45,637 nucleotides of DNA, taken from an uncultured Acetobacteraceae bacterium (GTDB lineage: Bacteria; Pseudomonadota; Alphaproteobacteria; Acetobacterales; Acetobacteraceae). The stretch lies in NCBI GenBank assembly GCA_937873095.1, contig CALMVI010000050.1, positions 11,290-56,926 of the forward strand, written 5' to 3'. Each line of letters starts with the position of its first letter. The stretch's first letter is position 1. The translations under genes were made by a program, and so were the position numbers. This document shows, in pieces, positions 7,760 to 16,982 of the stretch. The notes beneath the pieces were generated by a model that worked only from the letters and a program-made list of their open reading frames with translations, did not search any database and was not told the DNA's origin.

Positions 7760-9316
7760 CTACTCCCACTCGATGGTTCCCGGCGGCTTGCTGGTGACGT
7801 CGTAGACCACGCGGTTGACGCCGCGGATTTCGTTGACGATGCGCGCGGCGACGCGGCCGAGGAAGGCCATGTCGAACGGGTACATGTCGGCGGTCATGCC
7901 GTCCGTGCTGGTCACCGCGCGCAGGGCGACCACCTGGTCGTAGGTGCGCTGGTCGCCCATCACCCCCACGCTGCGCACCGGCAGCAGTACGGCGAAGGCC
8001 TGCCAGATGGCGTCGTACAGCCCGGCCGACCGTATCTCCTCGAGAAAGATCGTGTCGGCCCGGCGCAGCAGGTCGAGGCCCTCACGCGTCACTTCGCCGG
8101 GGATGCGGATCGCCAGGCCAGGTCCCGGGAACGGGTGCCGGCCGACGATCGCGTCCGGCAACCCCAGCTCGCGGCCCAGCGCACGCACCTCGTCCTTGAA
8201 CAGCTCGCGCAGCGGCTCGACCAGGGTCATGCGCATCCGCTCGGGCAGGCCGCCCACGTTGTGGTGCGACTTGATGGTCACCGAAGGCCCGCCCGCGACC
8301 GAAACGCTTTCGATCACGTCCGGGTACAGAGTGCCCTGTGCAAGGAAATCCGCGCCGCCGATGCGCGCGGCCTCACCCTCGAACACGTCGATGAACAGGC
8401 GGCCGATCGTCTTGCGCTTGCTCTCCGGGTCGGTCACGCCGGCCAGCGCGCCCACGAACAGGTCGGACGCATCGCTGTGCACCAGCGGCACGTTGAAGCG
8501 GCCGCGGAAGGTTTCGACCACCTGCCCGGCCTCGCCGGCGCGCAGCAGCCCGTGGTCGACGAAGATGCAGGTCAGCCGGTCGCCCACCGCCTCGTGGATC
8601 AGCATGGCGGCCACCGAGCTGTCGACTCCGCCGGACAGGCCGCAGATCACCCGCCCCTGCCCCACCTGCGCGCGGATGCGCTCGATGGCGGCCGCACGGA
8701 ACGCCGCCATCGTCCAGTCCCCGTCGCAGCCGCACACGCGGCGCGCGAAATTGGCGAGCAGTGCGGCGCCGTGCGGGGTGTGCACCACCTCGACATGGAA
8801 CTGCGTGCCGTAGATGCGCCGGGCCTCGTCGGCGATCACCGCGAACGGCGCGCCCTCGCTGCGGGCGACGGCGGCAAAGCCCTGGGGCAGCGCGGTCACC
8901 CGGTCGCCATGGCTCATCCACACCTGCTCGCGCCCGCCCACCTGCCACACGCCGTCGAACAGCGCGCAGCCGGCGGAGACGTCGACATAGGCGCGGCCGA
9001 ACTCCTGATGGTCGTGCGCCTCCACCTGCCCGCCGAGCTGGGCCACCAGAAGCTGCTGACCGTAGCAGATGCCCAGGATCGGCAGGCCCAGCGTGTAGAT
9101 CGCCGGGTCGGCGAGCGGCGCGCCGCTCCCGGCCACGCTGGCCGGGCCGCCGGACAGGATCAGACCGCGCGGGGCGAAGGCGGCAATGCGCTCGGGCGTG
9201 GCGCTGTAGGGGAAGATTTCGCAGTACACCCCCGCCTCGCGCAGCCGGCGCGCGATCAGCTGCGTGACCTGGCTGCCGAAATCGAGGATCAGCAGGCGGC
9301 TCTGCGGTGCGTTCAT
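7760..9316 (-). CDS. guaA: GMP synthase (glutamine-hydrolysing)
   Basis: Converts XMP to GMP using glutamine and ATP, the last step of de novo GMP synthesis. The N-terminal class I amidotransferase has nucleophile C84 in GICYGQQ and H174/E176 in FHVEV. The ATP pyrophosphatase P-loop is SGGVDSS (227-233), and the C-terminal dimerisation domain ends in the family-typical [12 protein letters not shown] chose ATG 9316 ([16 protein letters not shown]), giving 518 residues, because homologues begin just before LILDFG. The frame is open to 9367 but those extra 17 residues look unlike the family. The gene is divergent from the large repetitive protein. Confidence 0.96.
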   Translation of the reverse strand: MNAPQSRLLILDFGSQVTQLIARRLREAGVYCEIFPYSATPERIAAFAPRGLILSGGPASVAGSGAPLADPAIYTLGLPILGICYGQQLLVAQLGGQVEAHDHQEFGRAYVDVSAGCALFDGVWQVGGREQVWMSHGDRVTALPQGFAAVARSEGAPFAVIADEARRIYGTQFHVEVVHTPHGAALLANFARRVCGCDGDWTMAAFRAAAIERIRAQVGQGRVICGLSGGVDSSVAAMLIHEAVGDRLTCIFVDHGLLRAGEAGQVVETFRGRFNVPLVHSDASDLFVGALAGVTDPESKRKTIGRLFIDVFEGEAARIGGADFLAQGTLYPDVIESVSVAGGPSVTIKSHHNVGGLPERMRMTLVEPLRELFKDEVRALGRELGLPDAIVGRHPFPGPGLAIRIPGEVTREGLDLLRRADTIFLEEIRSAGLYDAIWQAFAVLLPVRSVGVMGDQRTYDQVVALRAVTSTDGMTADMYPFDMAFLGRVAARIVNEIRGVNRVVYDVTSKPPGTIEWE

Positions 9317-9467
9317 GCGGGCTTCCAGCACGCGGCGCGCCGTGCCGCAAGCCGGCCGGCCGCTCACGCAACAGTGTCGAAAGTTAACCGTTCCGCAACG
9401 ATTACCGATGGCACGACCGTCTCGAAAATGCGATGTTTATACATCTTTAAGCCATCGAGGGACGCTC

Positions 9468-12400
9468 ATGACCGCCATAAGCTGGAAGACCGGCCAGAGC
9501 GACCTGTGGACCGATCCTGCCGCCTGGTCCACCGGAACGATCCCCGGCAGCGCCGACGACGTGACGGTCGGGGTGGCGCCGGTCTTCGCAGGCGCCCCCT
9601 ACACCGTGACGCTGCAGACCAGCCAGTCCGCACACTCGATCACGCAAAGCCAGGCAGCGTCGACGATCGCCGTGTCGGGATGCACGCTGAGTGTCGCGGG
9701 CACATACGCGCTTGGCGGCACGGTGTCGCTCGCCCAGGCCGTTCTCGTCGGCGGCACCGTAGCGAGCACCGGCGGGACTGTGCTCCTGAACGGCAACACC
9801 GGGATCAGCGGTGTTTCGTGGCAAGGCACGCTGGACCTCGTGCGGGCGGCCGACAGCGTTTTCGACCCCACGGTGGTGCTGACCAACGACAGCTTCACAG
9901 GAGCCGGCGGCGCCGGCGCCGGCAGCATCGTGCTCGGCACCGGCGTACAGGCGCAGATCGATCCAAGCACGGTGTTGGCGGACGTGTCGTTGGTGCTGAA
10001 CAGCGCGTCGCTGTCGCAATCGAGCGGCACGCTGGCGTTCGGTTCGCTGTCGACGGTTTCCGCCTCCGGCAGTTGCTCAATCGGCTACGCCGGCGCCGCC
10101 CTGACCAATGACGGGCTGATCAGCGCGGCCGGCATCGGCACCAGCGTGGCCGTGGCGGCATCGAGCTTCTCGGGCCAGGGAACGGTGTCGGTCAGCAACG
10201 GCGCGAGCCTGTTTCTGGTGGGCGGCAACGTTTCCGACGCGGGCCTGCTCTCGGTGGGCGCCGGCAGCTACCTGGACGTCCAGAGCGCAGACGGCAGCGG
10301 CCTGTTTGCCGGCACGCAGTTCCAGGTGCAGGGCGGCACGTTGTCGCTCGACGCCAGCCTGACCACGGCGCAACTGGCCCCGCTCCACATCGCCAACGGC
10401 ACATTGGCGCTGGCCGGCACGCTGCAAAATGCGGGATACACGCTGCACCCATCCGCCGGCGCCAACCTCGCCAACCTGGATCTGGCGGGCGGCACGATCA
10501 TCGGCGGCACCATCGTCAACCAGGGCGCCTTCACGGTCGACGCCATTGCGCCGCAAGACGCGTACTCGCTGACCGGAACAAGCCAGATGACGCGTGTCAC
10601 CTTCGAGGGGACGCTGGACGTGGGCGCTTCCGCACAGCTCGACCTCAGCGGCTTCACCCTGACGGGCATGGGCGGCAGCGGACAGGGCAGCATCGTCATC
10701 GCCACCAGCGGGCTGGTCGACGTGCTCGACAACGAGACGCTGAACGCCTCCATCAGCATCGGCACCGACGGCCTTATCAGCTACGTCGCCAACGGCCTGT
10801 ATGCGGCGGGAACGCTGACCCTGGGCGCACAGAACGTGACAACGGTGGCGGAGACGAACGCCACCATCGCCGGCAGCGGCCAGAGCGGGCTGGTGATCAA
10901 TGCCGGCACCATCGACCTGACGTCCAAGGCCGCATCGCTCAGCCTCTACAACGTGGTCAATAACGGCCAGATCAGCGTCGCGGCTGGCGAGGTGTCGGCG
11001 CAGAACATGACCAATGACGGCACGATCACCGTCACCTCCGGAGCCCTCGGCGAGACTGGGCCGTTCCTGAACGCCGGGCTGATCTCCATCAGCGGAACCG
11101 GTTCCACCGACAACAGCACGGGCTACACGAGCGGACTGGCCAATGCCGGCACGTTCAGCGTGTCGAACGGCGCGACGGCGTATCTCGGCACGTACGGAAC
11201 GGGTTGGACCAACTCCGGCACGTTCCTCGTCGCCAACGCCAACCTGTTCCTGGCCGGCATCTTCACGACCGGGCAGCTTGGCACCCTGCAAGCCGGGCAG
11301 GCCGGAACGCTGAGCCTGCTCGGCACCCTGCAGAACACAGGCACGTTCAGCGTCGGCCAGGGCACCAGCGTGTCGGCCCTGGCCCTCGACGGCGGCATTA
11401 AAGGCGGAACGCTCATCGACACCGGCGGCGGGCTGATCGGTGGAGGCGGCGTGCTGTCGGACGTGGCGTTCGACGGCACCTTGGCGCTGACACAGGACCA
11501 ATCCGACCTATACATCGACAGCGGCACGCGTTTTTCGCAAGCCTCGGGTGGCGCCGGCAGCATCCTGATCACCGGTTCGGCAAGCAGCCTTGCGGCCGAC
11601 GGCAACACCACGCTGGACGACGTCGCCATATCGCTCGGCAGCAGCGGCGGTACTGCGGCAACGCTGGGGGCGACGTACGGGGAGACGCTGACGCTCGGCG
11701 CCAGCTCCATCGTGACGCAGACCGGCGCACTCGCCGGCCTCGGCGTGCCTTTCGGCTCCATGGGGACCGTCCTCAACCAGGGGCTCGTGATCGCCGACCA
11801 GGCGGGCGGCACGCTGTCGCTGACCGGTTCGATCACCAATGCGGGCACGGTGGCCGTGGGCAACGGCGACACGCTTCTGCTGTCGGCCGATTCGCTGGTC
11901 AATACCGGCGTGATCAGCGTGACGAACGCCGCGGTCGACCTGCAAAACGCGAGCCTCGCGCAGCTGTCCGAGCTGACGCTCGTCGACAGCGCGGTTGCGG
12001 TGACGGGCCAACTGAACGCGCTCGGCGGCACGCTGTCGGTCGGCGCGGGGGGTCTCGTGCCGCTGCTGCAGGTGGAGGGGACCATATCCGGCGGCACGAT
12101 CCACGATGCGGGCGGCGGCGTGCAGTTCGCCGGCGCGGCAGCGCTGAACGGGGTGACCTATCAGGGCGTGATGACGGTGAACCGGCCGCTCAGCACCGTC
12201 ACCGTGACTGGCGGCCTGACCCTGCAGGGGTTGCAGGGCAGCGGCGCCGGCAGCCTGGCGCTGACCGGCGCGGGCAGCACGCTGGTGTGGGACAGCACCC
12301 AGGCGCTGGACAACGCCACGCTCAGCATCGGCAGCAACGCCACGTCCTATGCCGGGCACGCGCTCGAGGCACCCAGCCTGGTCGCTGATCAATCGCCGGT

Positions 12401-13361
12401 GCAGACCGTGACGGAGGTCCTGCTCGGCAGCCACCTGCACGTGATACAGGCTGGGCTGTACGCCGAGATCGGGTCGGCCTACGGCACGTTCTCCAGTGCG
12501 GCCACGATGACGGCCAATCTGGCGCACGGGCAGCTCGTGCTGCAGGGGCAGAGTTTCACCAACACCGGCACCATCGGCGTCAGCGCGACCGACACCGTGC
12601 AGTTGGAATCAGAGGGTTTCACCAATGCCAGGCTGATGGTGGTCGGGGTGGGAAGCACCGTCGACCTCGACCTCTACAATTACTTCGCCGAGGGCAGCCT
12701 GGCCGCTCAGAGCTTCACCAACACCGGCACGATGATGATGGCGGGCGGCATGCTGGCCGAGCAGACCGGCAACGGCGCGTTCCCGAAAGTGCCGCTGCTG
12801 AACGCGCATGGCGGGCACATCGTGGGCGCCGGCGTGGTGGCGAGCCAGATCGACAATGACGGCGTCATCGAGGCGCATCAGGGCGTGCTCGACATGCTGC
12901 AGGTGATCTCCGGCACCGGCGCGCTGCAGGTGGATGGCGGCGCGATGCTGGTGCTGGGCGGGGTGGGCACCGGACAGACGGTCAGCTTCGCGGGTGCGGG
13001 GGGCGTGCTCGGGCTGCTGCCGCCCTACTTCCTCGGCACCATCGGCGGCTTCGCCTCCGGCGACACGATCGACGTGCTCAACACCAGCGCCCGCTCGGCC
13101 GCGTTCTCCGGCGACAGCATCGTCGTCTCGCTCAGCAACGGCGGCACGCTGCGGCTGGCCACCACCTCCGCGCTGAGTGGCTCGCTGACGGTGACGGCGG
13201 GCACGCATGGCGACGAGCTGATCCGGTTTGCCGCCGGCGCCGGGTCCCCCGCGCCGCACGCCGCGGCGCCGGGCGCTGCGGACGTGTTTGCCCGGCAGGC
13301 GGAGCCGCTGGCGCCGATCGGTTACGGGCTGGGCGCGGTGCATTTTGGTCATGTGGTGTAA
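9468..13361 (+). CDS. Giant repetitive beta-strand surface protein
   Basis: A 1,297-residue protein rich in Gly, Ser, Thr, Ala and Val. It is built from about sixteen units of the form [FLIV]-x-N-x-G-[TVLAI]-[IVF]-x-V, for example MTNDGTITVTSG, LANAGTFSVSNG and FTNTGTIGVSATD. This pattern is typical of right-handed beta-helix adhesins. The N-terminus (SWKTGQSDLWTDPAAWSTG, then IPGSADDVTVG) and the C-terminal GGFASGDTIDVLNTSA both resemble large repeat proteins of Acetobacteraceae. The ATG at 9468 has a GAGGGAC ribosome site; reading further upstream would run into guaA. I see no Sec signal peptide, no autotransporter barrel and no clear RTX nonapeptides. No secretion gene is adjacent, so the export route is unknown. 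Confidence 0.8.
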   Translation: MTAISWKTGQSDLWTDPAAWSTGTIPGSADDVTVGVAPVFAGAPYTVTLQTSQSAHSITQSQAASTIAVSGCTLSVAGTYALGGTVSLAQAVLVGGTVASTGGTVLLNGNTGISGVSWQGTLDLVRAADSVFDPTVVLTNDSFTGAGGAGAGSIVLGTGVQAQIDPSTVLADVSLVLNSASLSQSSGTLAFGSLSTVSASGSCSIGYAGAALTNDGLISAAGIGTSVAVAASSFSGQGTVSVSNGASLFLVGGNVSDAGLLSVGAGSYLDVQSADGSGLFAGTQFQVQGGTLSLDASLTTAQLAPLHIANGTLALAGTLQNAGYTLHPSAGANLANLDLAGGTIIGGTIVNQGAFTVDAIAPQDAYSLTGTSQMTRVTFEGTLDVGASAQLDLSGFTLTGMGGSGQGSIVIATSGLVDVLDNETLNASISIGTDGLISYVANGLYAAGTLTLGAQNVTTVAETNATIAGSGQSGLVINAGTIDLTSKAASLSLYNVVNNGQISVAAGEVSAQNMTNDGTITVTSGALGETGPFLNAGLISISGTGSTDNSTGYTSGLANAGTFSVSNGATAYLGTYGTGWTNSGTFLVANANLFLAGIFTTGQLGTLQAGQAGTLSLLGTLQNTGTFSVGQGTSVSALALDGGIKGGTLIDTGGGLIGGGGVLSDVAFDGTLALTQDQSDLYIDSGTRFSQASGGAGSILITGSASSLAADGNTTLDDVAISLGSSGGTAATLGATYGETLTLGASSIVTQTGALAGLGVPFGSMGTVLNQGLVIADQAGGTLSLTGSITNAGTVAVGNGDTLLLSADSLVNTGVISVTNAAVDLQNASLAQLSELTLVDSAVAVTGQLNALGGTLSVGAGGLVPLLQVEGTISGGTIHDAGGGVQFAGAAALNGVTYQGVMTVNRPLSTVTVTGGLTLQGLQGSGAGSLALTGAGSTLVWDSTQALDNATLSIGSNATSYAGHALEAPSLVADQSPVQTVTEVLLGSHLHVIQAGLYAEIGSAYGTFSSAATMTANLAHGQLVLQGQSFTNTGTIGVSATDTVQLESEGFTNARLMVVGVGSTVDLDLYNYFAEGSLAAQSFTNTGTMMMAGGMLAEQTGNGAFPKVPLLNAHGGHIVGAGVVASQIDNDGVIEAHQGVLDMLQVISGTGALQVDGGAMLVLGGVGTGQTVSFAGAGGVLGLLPPYFLGTIGGFASGDTIDVLNTSARSAAFSGDSIVVSLSNGGTLRLATTSALSGSLTVTAGTHGDELIRFAAGAGSPAPHAAAPGAADVFARQAEPLAPIGYGLGAVHFGHVV

Positions 13362-13363
13362 GG

Positions 13364-13430
13364 CAAGGGCTCTGCCCTTGACCCGTTGGGGCCAGTCGGC
13401 CCCAAACCCCGGTTCAGAGCTGGATGAGTT
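13364..13430. repeat. Palindromic repeat between convergent genes
   Basis: The gap between the giant surface protein and the convergent methyltransferase carries two hairpins, CAAGGGC/GCCCTTG and TTGGGGCC/GGCCCCAA, followed by AAACCCCGG. The style and the GGGGC/GCCCC vocabulary match the repeats at 4043-4250, 17553-17660 and 36991-37097, though it is not a close copy of any of them. It may serve as a bidirectional terminator. The rest of 13431-13516 shows nothing I recognise. Confidence 0.55.
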
Positions 13431-13516
13431 ACCGGGGTTGGAATAACTTGCGGGTGGTTTGGGCACCTTTGAAATCAAACTTCCCTGATCGTAACGCAAA
13501 GTCCGAAAAACGACTT

Positions 13517-14329
13517 TCAGCAACGAACGCCTAGCTCTTCCGCCAGCCGCGCCGCCGCCGTCTGCACGTAGGCCGCGTCCAGCTCGATCCCGATCCCCCT
13601 CGCCCCTTCCAGCGCCGCCGCGACCAGGGTGGTGCCGGTGCCGGCGAACGGGTCCAGGACCAGGGCGTCCTGGCGGTTGTGCAGGCGTATGCACCAGCGC
13701 GGCAGGTCGAGCGGAAACGTGCCGGGGTGGTGGTATTTCTGCGACCGGCTCTGCACCGTGCGGTAGGGGATGAACCAAGTGTTGCCGCGGCAGCGTGCGT
13801 CCTGGGCGTGGCCGCGCCTGGCGATGTTGGACTTGTCCTTGAACGGCACGCCGATCGCCAGACGGTCCAGCTGCACGTCGCCGGTCAGCGTCAGGTGGAA
13901 CACGTGCTCGTGGTTGTGGTTCAGGAAGCGCCGGCCGGCGACCGGCTTGAAATGGCCCACCGTGTCGTCGCCGGTGCTGACCGACTTGATCCAGGTGATG
14001 TGGTTCTGCAGCACGAAGAGCGGCCGCAGCCGGACGATCAGCTCGAAGGGCAGCCAGGGCCGTGCGTTGGAGCCGGCGATGTTGAGGAAAAACGACGCGT
14101 CCGGCCGCATCACCCGGCGCACCGCACCCGCCACCTGGACCATCCAGGCCAGGTAGTCGGCCTCGCTCCTGGCGTCGTCATAGGCATTGTAGGCGAGATC
14201 CAGGTTGTAGGGCGGCGAGGTCACGACGACGTCGACCGACCCGGCGGCCAGGGTGGGCAGCACGGCCAGGCAGTCGCCGTGGTGGATCGTGTGCGGCCCG
14301 AGCAGGACAGGGGCACAGGCCGGCGTCAG
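13517..14329 (-). CDS. Orphan beta-class DNA methyltransferase, start in doubt
   Basis: An S-adenosylmethionine-dependent DNA methyltransferase. Catalytic motif IV TSPPY (about 37-41) precedes the target-recognition region and SAM-binding motif I DPFAGTGTT (about 226-234), the permuted order of the beta class (CcrM-like). SPPY is frequent in N4-cytosine enzymes but also occurs in N6-adenine ones. No restriction nuclease is nearby. The start is abnormal: no in-frame ATG, GTG or TTG precedes HTIHHGDCLAVLP. I give CTG at 14329 (GGAGGGGG just upstream) as a placeholder, about 270 residues. An ATG overlapping the mltA stop at 14346 is out of frame by one base. One extra G in the G5 tract (14334-14338) would join it to the gene. 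Confidence 0.8.
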   Translation of the reverse strand: MTPACAPVLLGPHTIHHGDCLAVLPTLAAGSVDVVVTSPPYNLDLAYNAYDDARSEADYLAWMVQVAGAVRRVMRPDASFFLNIAGSNARPWLPFELIVRLRPLFVLQNHITWIKSVSTGDDTVGHFKPVAGRRFLNHNHEHVFHLTLTGDVQLDRLAIGVPFKDKSNIARRGHAQDARCRGNTWFIPYRTVQSRSQKYHHPGTFPLDLPRWCIRLHNRQDALVLDPFAGTGTTLVAAALEGARGIGIELDAAYVQTAAARLAEELGVRC

Positions 14330-14345
14330 AAAGCCCCCTCCAGCA

Positions 14346-15494
14346 TCAGAGGGCGGGGCGCGGCAGCAGGATGTACTCCGTGCCGCCCTGGTGCATGCGG
14401 GCGGCGCGCTGCTCGGCGGCGCGGCCGGCGCCCAGGAACACGTCGGCGCGCGCGGGACCCACGATGTCGCTGCCGAGATCCTGGGCCAGCAGCAGCCTGC
14501 GCCAGGGCGCGCCGTCCACCGGGTCGGTGGTGTCGAGGAACAGCGGCACGCCCAGCGGCAGCGCCAGCCGGTCGATGGCGGCCGCCCGGCCGGGGACCAG
14601 GTCCACGCCGAGCGCGCCGGGCGGCCCGTCGCCGGCATCGGCGCCCAGCACCACGCGGAAGAAGACGTAGTCGTCGTTGCGGTCCATCACCGCGCGGGCC
14701 TGGTCCGGGTGCGCGGCCAGCCAGGCGCGGACCGATTGCAGGCTGACCGCGTTTTCCGCCAGCGCGCCCTGCTGCACGAGCACGCGGCCGAGCGGGGTGT
14801 AGGGCCGGCCGTTCTTGCCGTCATAGGCGACGCGCACCACCGTGCCGTCGGCCAGCCTGACGCGGCCGGCACCCTGCACCTGCAGCAGGAACAGATCGGC
14901 CGGGTCCTGCAGCCACAGCAGCGGCCGCGCCGCGTAGCCTGCCCGGCCCGCCTCCAGCTCCTGCCGCGTCCAGTAGGGAACCAGGCGCCCGTCCTGCAGC
15001 CGCCCGACCGGGGCAGCCGCGCCGGGCGAGGACGGCCGCGCCTGCACCAGGTCGCGCGGCCTGGCCAGGATGGGCACGGCGTAGGCGCCGCCTGGGGCCA
15101 GCGCGCCCGGCACTTCGGGCTCGTAATAGCCGGTCACCAGCGCGGGCGCGTCGATCCGGTAGGGCTGGAACCAGGCCTCGTAGAAGCGGCGCGCGCCGGC
15201 CGCGTCGCCGGGCGCGAGCGAAAGGGCGGCCGCACAGGACGGCGTCCACTGGCCTGCGCGGCCGGCAGCCTGGGCGGCCGCCCCGCTGCTGCCCAGCCAA
15301 GTGTCCGCCGGCAGCAGCGCGAACCGGCGGCACTCGGCTTTCAGGGCAGGCAGCGTGTCGGCCAGGGTGTCGGCCGACCAGCCCGGGATCGCGTCGAACC
15401 GGGTCGCACGCAGCGCACCGTCCTGCGGCGCGGGCGTGCAGCCCGCGAGCCAAGCTGACGCAGCCGCCGCGAGAGACCGGCGCCGGAACCGCAT
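14346..15494 (-). CDS. mltA: Membrane-bound lytic murein transglycosylase A
   Basis: Outer-membrane lipoprotein that cleaves peptidoglycan glycan strands, forming 1,6-anhydro ends. It begins with a basic region and hydrophobic stretch ending in lipobox LAGC (residues 16-19). It contains the MltA domain (VTGYYEPE, YWTRQELEAG, FLLQVQGAGRVRLADG) and the C-terminal 3D domain (AQDLGSDIVGPARADVFLG) that holds the catalytic aspartate of the family. Length from ATG 15494 is 382 residues; GTG at 15500 is an alternative. The frame stays open far upstream to 16460, but that part is only a shadow of the Tim44-like gene. It follows that gene by 14 bases. Confidence 0.92.
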   Translation of the reverse strand: MRFRRRSLAAAASAWLAGCTPAPQDGALRATRFDAIPGWSADTLADTLPALKAECRRFALLPADTWLGSSGAAAQAAGRAGQWTPSCAAALSLAPGDAAGARRFYEAWFQPYRIDAPALVTGYYEPEVPGALAPGGAYAVPILARPRDLVQARPSSPGAAAPVGRLQDGRLVPYWTRQELEAGRAGYAARPLLWLQDPADLFLLQVQGAGRVRLADGTVVRVAYDGKNGRPYTPLGRVLVQQGALAENAVSLQSVRAWLAAHPDQARAVMDRNDDYVFFRVVLGADAGDGPPGALGVDLVPGRAAAIDRLALPLGVPLFLDTTDPVDGAPWRRLLLAQDLGSDIVGPARADVFLGAGRAAEQRAARMHQGGTEYILLPRPAL

Positions 15495-15508
15495 CCGCAC
15501 CGATGACG

Positions 15509-16168
15509 CTATGCGCTGCGCGCCGCCGTCAGCCGCCAGGTCAGGTCGGTTCCCGCGAGGTCGCGCTCGAAGGCCCACAGGTCGGAAATCTCGGTCACCG
15601 CGTCCGTGCCGCTGATCGGCTGGCCGGCCTTGTCGGAGGAGATGTTCACCTGGCGCGAGACGAACCGCACGGTGATTGCCGCCTGGGTGCCGGACAGCGA
15701 GGCATCGGTCACGCTCACCTCGTCGATGCCGCGTATCTCGGTGCGCTGGGTCTCGCCCGCCGCCTCCCTTGCAGCGATCACGCTGTCGAAGGCCTGGTAG
15801 GTGGCGTCCCCCAGAAGGGGCCGCAGCCTGGCCCGGTCGCCGGCGGCGAACGCATCGACGATCATCCTGAAGGCGTGCTCGGCGCCGGCGAGGAACTGCG
15901 CCGGCTCGAACCGCCGGTCGATGCCGCGCATGGCGGCCATCGTCCGCCCGACCGGCCCCGACGGGTCTGGCAGCTTGCGGGCGGCGCCGGCCGGGTCGGC
16001 CTTGGCGTCGGCGATGCCGGACGCGGGCTGCGGCACGCGGACGGGGGCGGCCGGCGCGCCCTCGAACCCGGTGCGCTTGCCCAGGATGCTGCGCAGACGC
16101 AGCACGAGGAACGCCGCGATCATCGCGAACAGGACCAGATCGATCGGAAAACCACCTGCCGCTTGCAC
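15509..16168 (-). CDS. Tim44-like domain membrane protein
   Basis: An inner-membrane protein with one N-terminal transmembrane helix (FPIDLVLFAMIAAFLVLRLR) and a C-terminal Tim44-like domain with the typical 'AEHAFRMIVDAFAAGDRARL' core and 'DLWAFERDL' end. Bacterial homologues (TimA in Caulobacter) lie beside mltA and opposite secB, as here. The role is not well established. I chose GTG 16168, which has a GGGAGAG ribosome site 5 bases upstream and gives 219 residues starting just before the helix. GTG 16195 would add nine residues. It is the first gene of the tim44-like/mltA/methyltransferase run. Confidence 0.85.
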   Translation of the reverse strand: MQAAGGFPIDLVLFAMIAAFLVLRLRSILGKRTGFEGAPAAPVRVPQPASGIADAKADPAGAARKLPDPSGPVGRTMAAMRGIDRRFEPAQFLAGAEHAFRMIVDAFAAGDRARLRPLLGDATYQAFDSVIAAREAAGETQRTEIRGIDEVSVTDASLSGTQAAITVRFVSRQVNISSDKAGQPISGTDAVTEISDLWAFERDLAGTDLTWRLTAARSA

Positions 16169-16305
16169 TCGACTCTCCCGGACACTGGCTTTCACATAGG
16201 GACTGTCCGGCCCGCGGCAAACAGCGGCGAGACGCCCGGGCGTCAGACGCGCGGCACCGCACCCGCTCGTTGCTCTTCGTCACAGGCGGGGCTAGCTCTC
16301 CGCGC

Positions 16306-16827
16306 ATGATCCTGATGCGCCACGGCCAGAGCGAGTTCAACCTCCACTTTTCCGCCACCAAGCGCGATCCCGGCATCGAGGACCCGCGCCTGACCCCGCT
16401 CGGCCAGGCGCAGGCGGAGGCGGCGGCAGAGGCGCTGAGCCGGCAGGGCATCACCCGCATCCTCGCTTCGCCCTACACGCGGGCGTTGCAGACCGCGGCA
16501 CCCACGGCGCGTGCCCTGGGGCTGCCGGTCCACGTCCACGTGGGCGTGCGCGAGCGGGCGCATTTCCGGTGCGACATCGGCAGTTCGCGCACCGCACTCG
16601 CCCAGGCCTGGCCGGAACACGATTTCGGCCACATCGACGAGGTGTGGTGGCCGACCGGCACGGAAACCGCCGAGAGCGTGGACGCCCGGGCCGCCGCGTT
16701 CCGCGCCGAGATGCTGCAGTTGCCGCAATGGGCGACCACGCTCGTCGTCAGCCATTGGGCGTTCCTGCTGGCGCTGACCGGACAGAGCCTGGAAAACGGC
16801 GAGTGGGTGCGCTTCGACCCAAGCTGA
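16306..16827 (+). CDS. Histidine phosphatase family protein
   Basis: A 173-residue phosphoglycerate-mutase-like phosphatase. The catalytic motif is at the N-terminus, MRHGQSEFN (H6 as the phospho-acceptor). The acidic residue lies in VRERAHFRCDIGS and the second catalytic histidine in VVSHWAFLLAL. Substrates of this family range from sugar phosphates to phosphoproteins and cannot be told here. I chose ATG 16306 because the preceding in-frame codons (from 16270) do not resemble the family, which normally starts a few residues before RHG. It sits between the divergent Tim44-like gene and secB. Confidence 0.85.
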   Translation: MILMRHGQSEFNLHFSATKRDPGIEDPRLTPLGQAQAEAAAEALSRQGITRILASPYTRALQTAAPTARALGLPVHVHVGVRERAHFRCDIGSSRTALAQAWPEHDFGHIDEVWWPTGTETAESVDARAAAFRAEMLQLPQWATTLVVSHWAFLLALTGQSLENGEWVRFDPS

Positions 16828-16930
16828 GGCGGCTGGACCCGCGCTTGCCTTGGCACGCGCGGCCTTGGACTGCAGCGTGCCTTTGCGCCGCCTCCGCCGC
16901 GTGCTACCGCGCCGCCGACAAACATAGGTT

Positions 16931-16969
16931 GGGCGGGTTCAGGCTGATACGGTCAGCCTGAACCCGCTC
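16931..16969. promoter_or_regulatory. Long perfect inverted repeat in the secB leader
   Basis: Arms GCGGGTTCAGGCTGA (16933-16947) and TCAGCCTGAACCCGC (16953-16967) form a 15-bp perfect stem with a TACGG loop. The stem ends just before the secB ribosome site AAGGAG (near 16971-16976), about 14 bases ahead of the ATG. There is no T-run, so it is not a normal terminator for the upstream phosphatase gene. It could be a translational control hairpin, an operator or a degenerate dispersed repeat. Its TTCAGGCTGA core resembles TTCAGGTTGA in the element at 40074-40180. Confidence 0.7.
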
Positions 16970-16982
16970 TAAGGAGCACGCC

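Noticed and set aside
9317-9367. A 17-residue N-terminal extension of guaA
   Set aside because: GMP synthases begin just before LILDFG and the ATG at 9316 fits. The extension is Arg-rich and unlike the family.
10077-11501. Long minus-strand open frames opposite the giant repetitive protein
   Set aside because: High GC leaves few stops. The translations are Arg/Ala/His-rich with no domains, while the plus strand shows clear periodic repeats.
13517-14329. Restriction-modification system
   Set aside because: No endonuclease or specificity gene is adjacent, only mltA and the giant surface protein. It is treated as an orphan methyltransferase.
14346-16460. A 704-codon open frame covering mltA and the Tim44-like gene
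   Set aside because: Only the part from 15494 matches MltA with its lipoprotein signal. The upstream part is antisense or off-frame to the Tim44-like and phosphatase genes.
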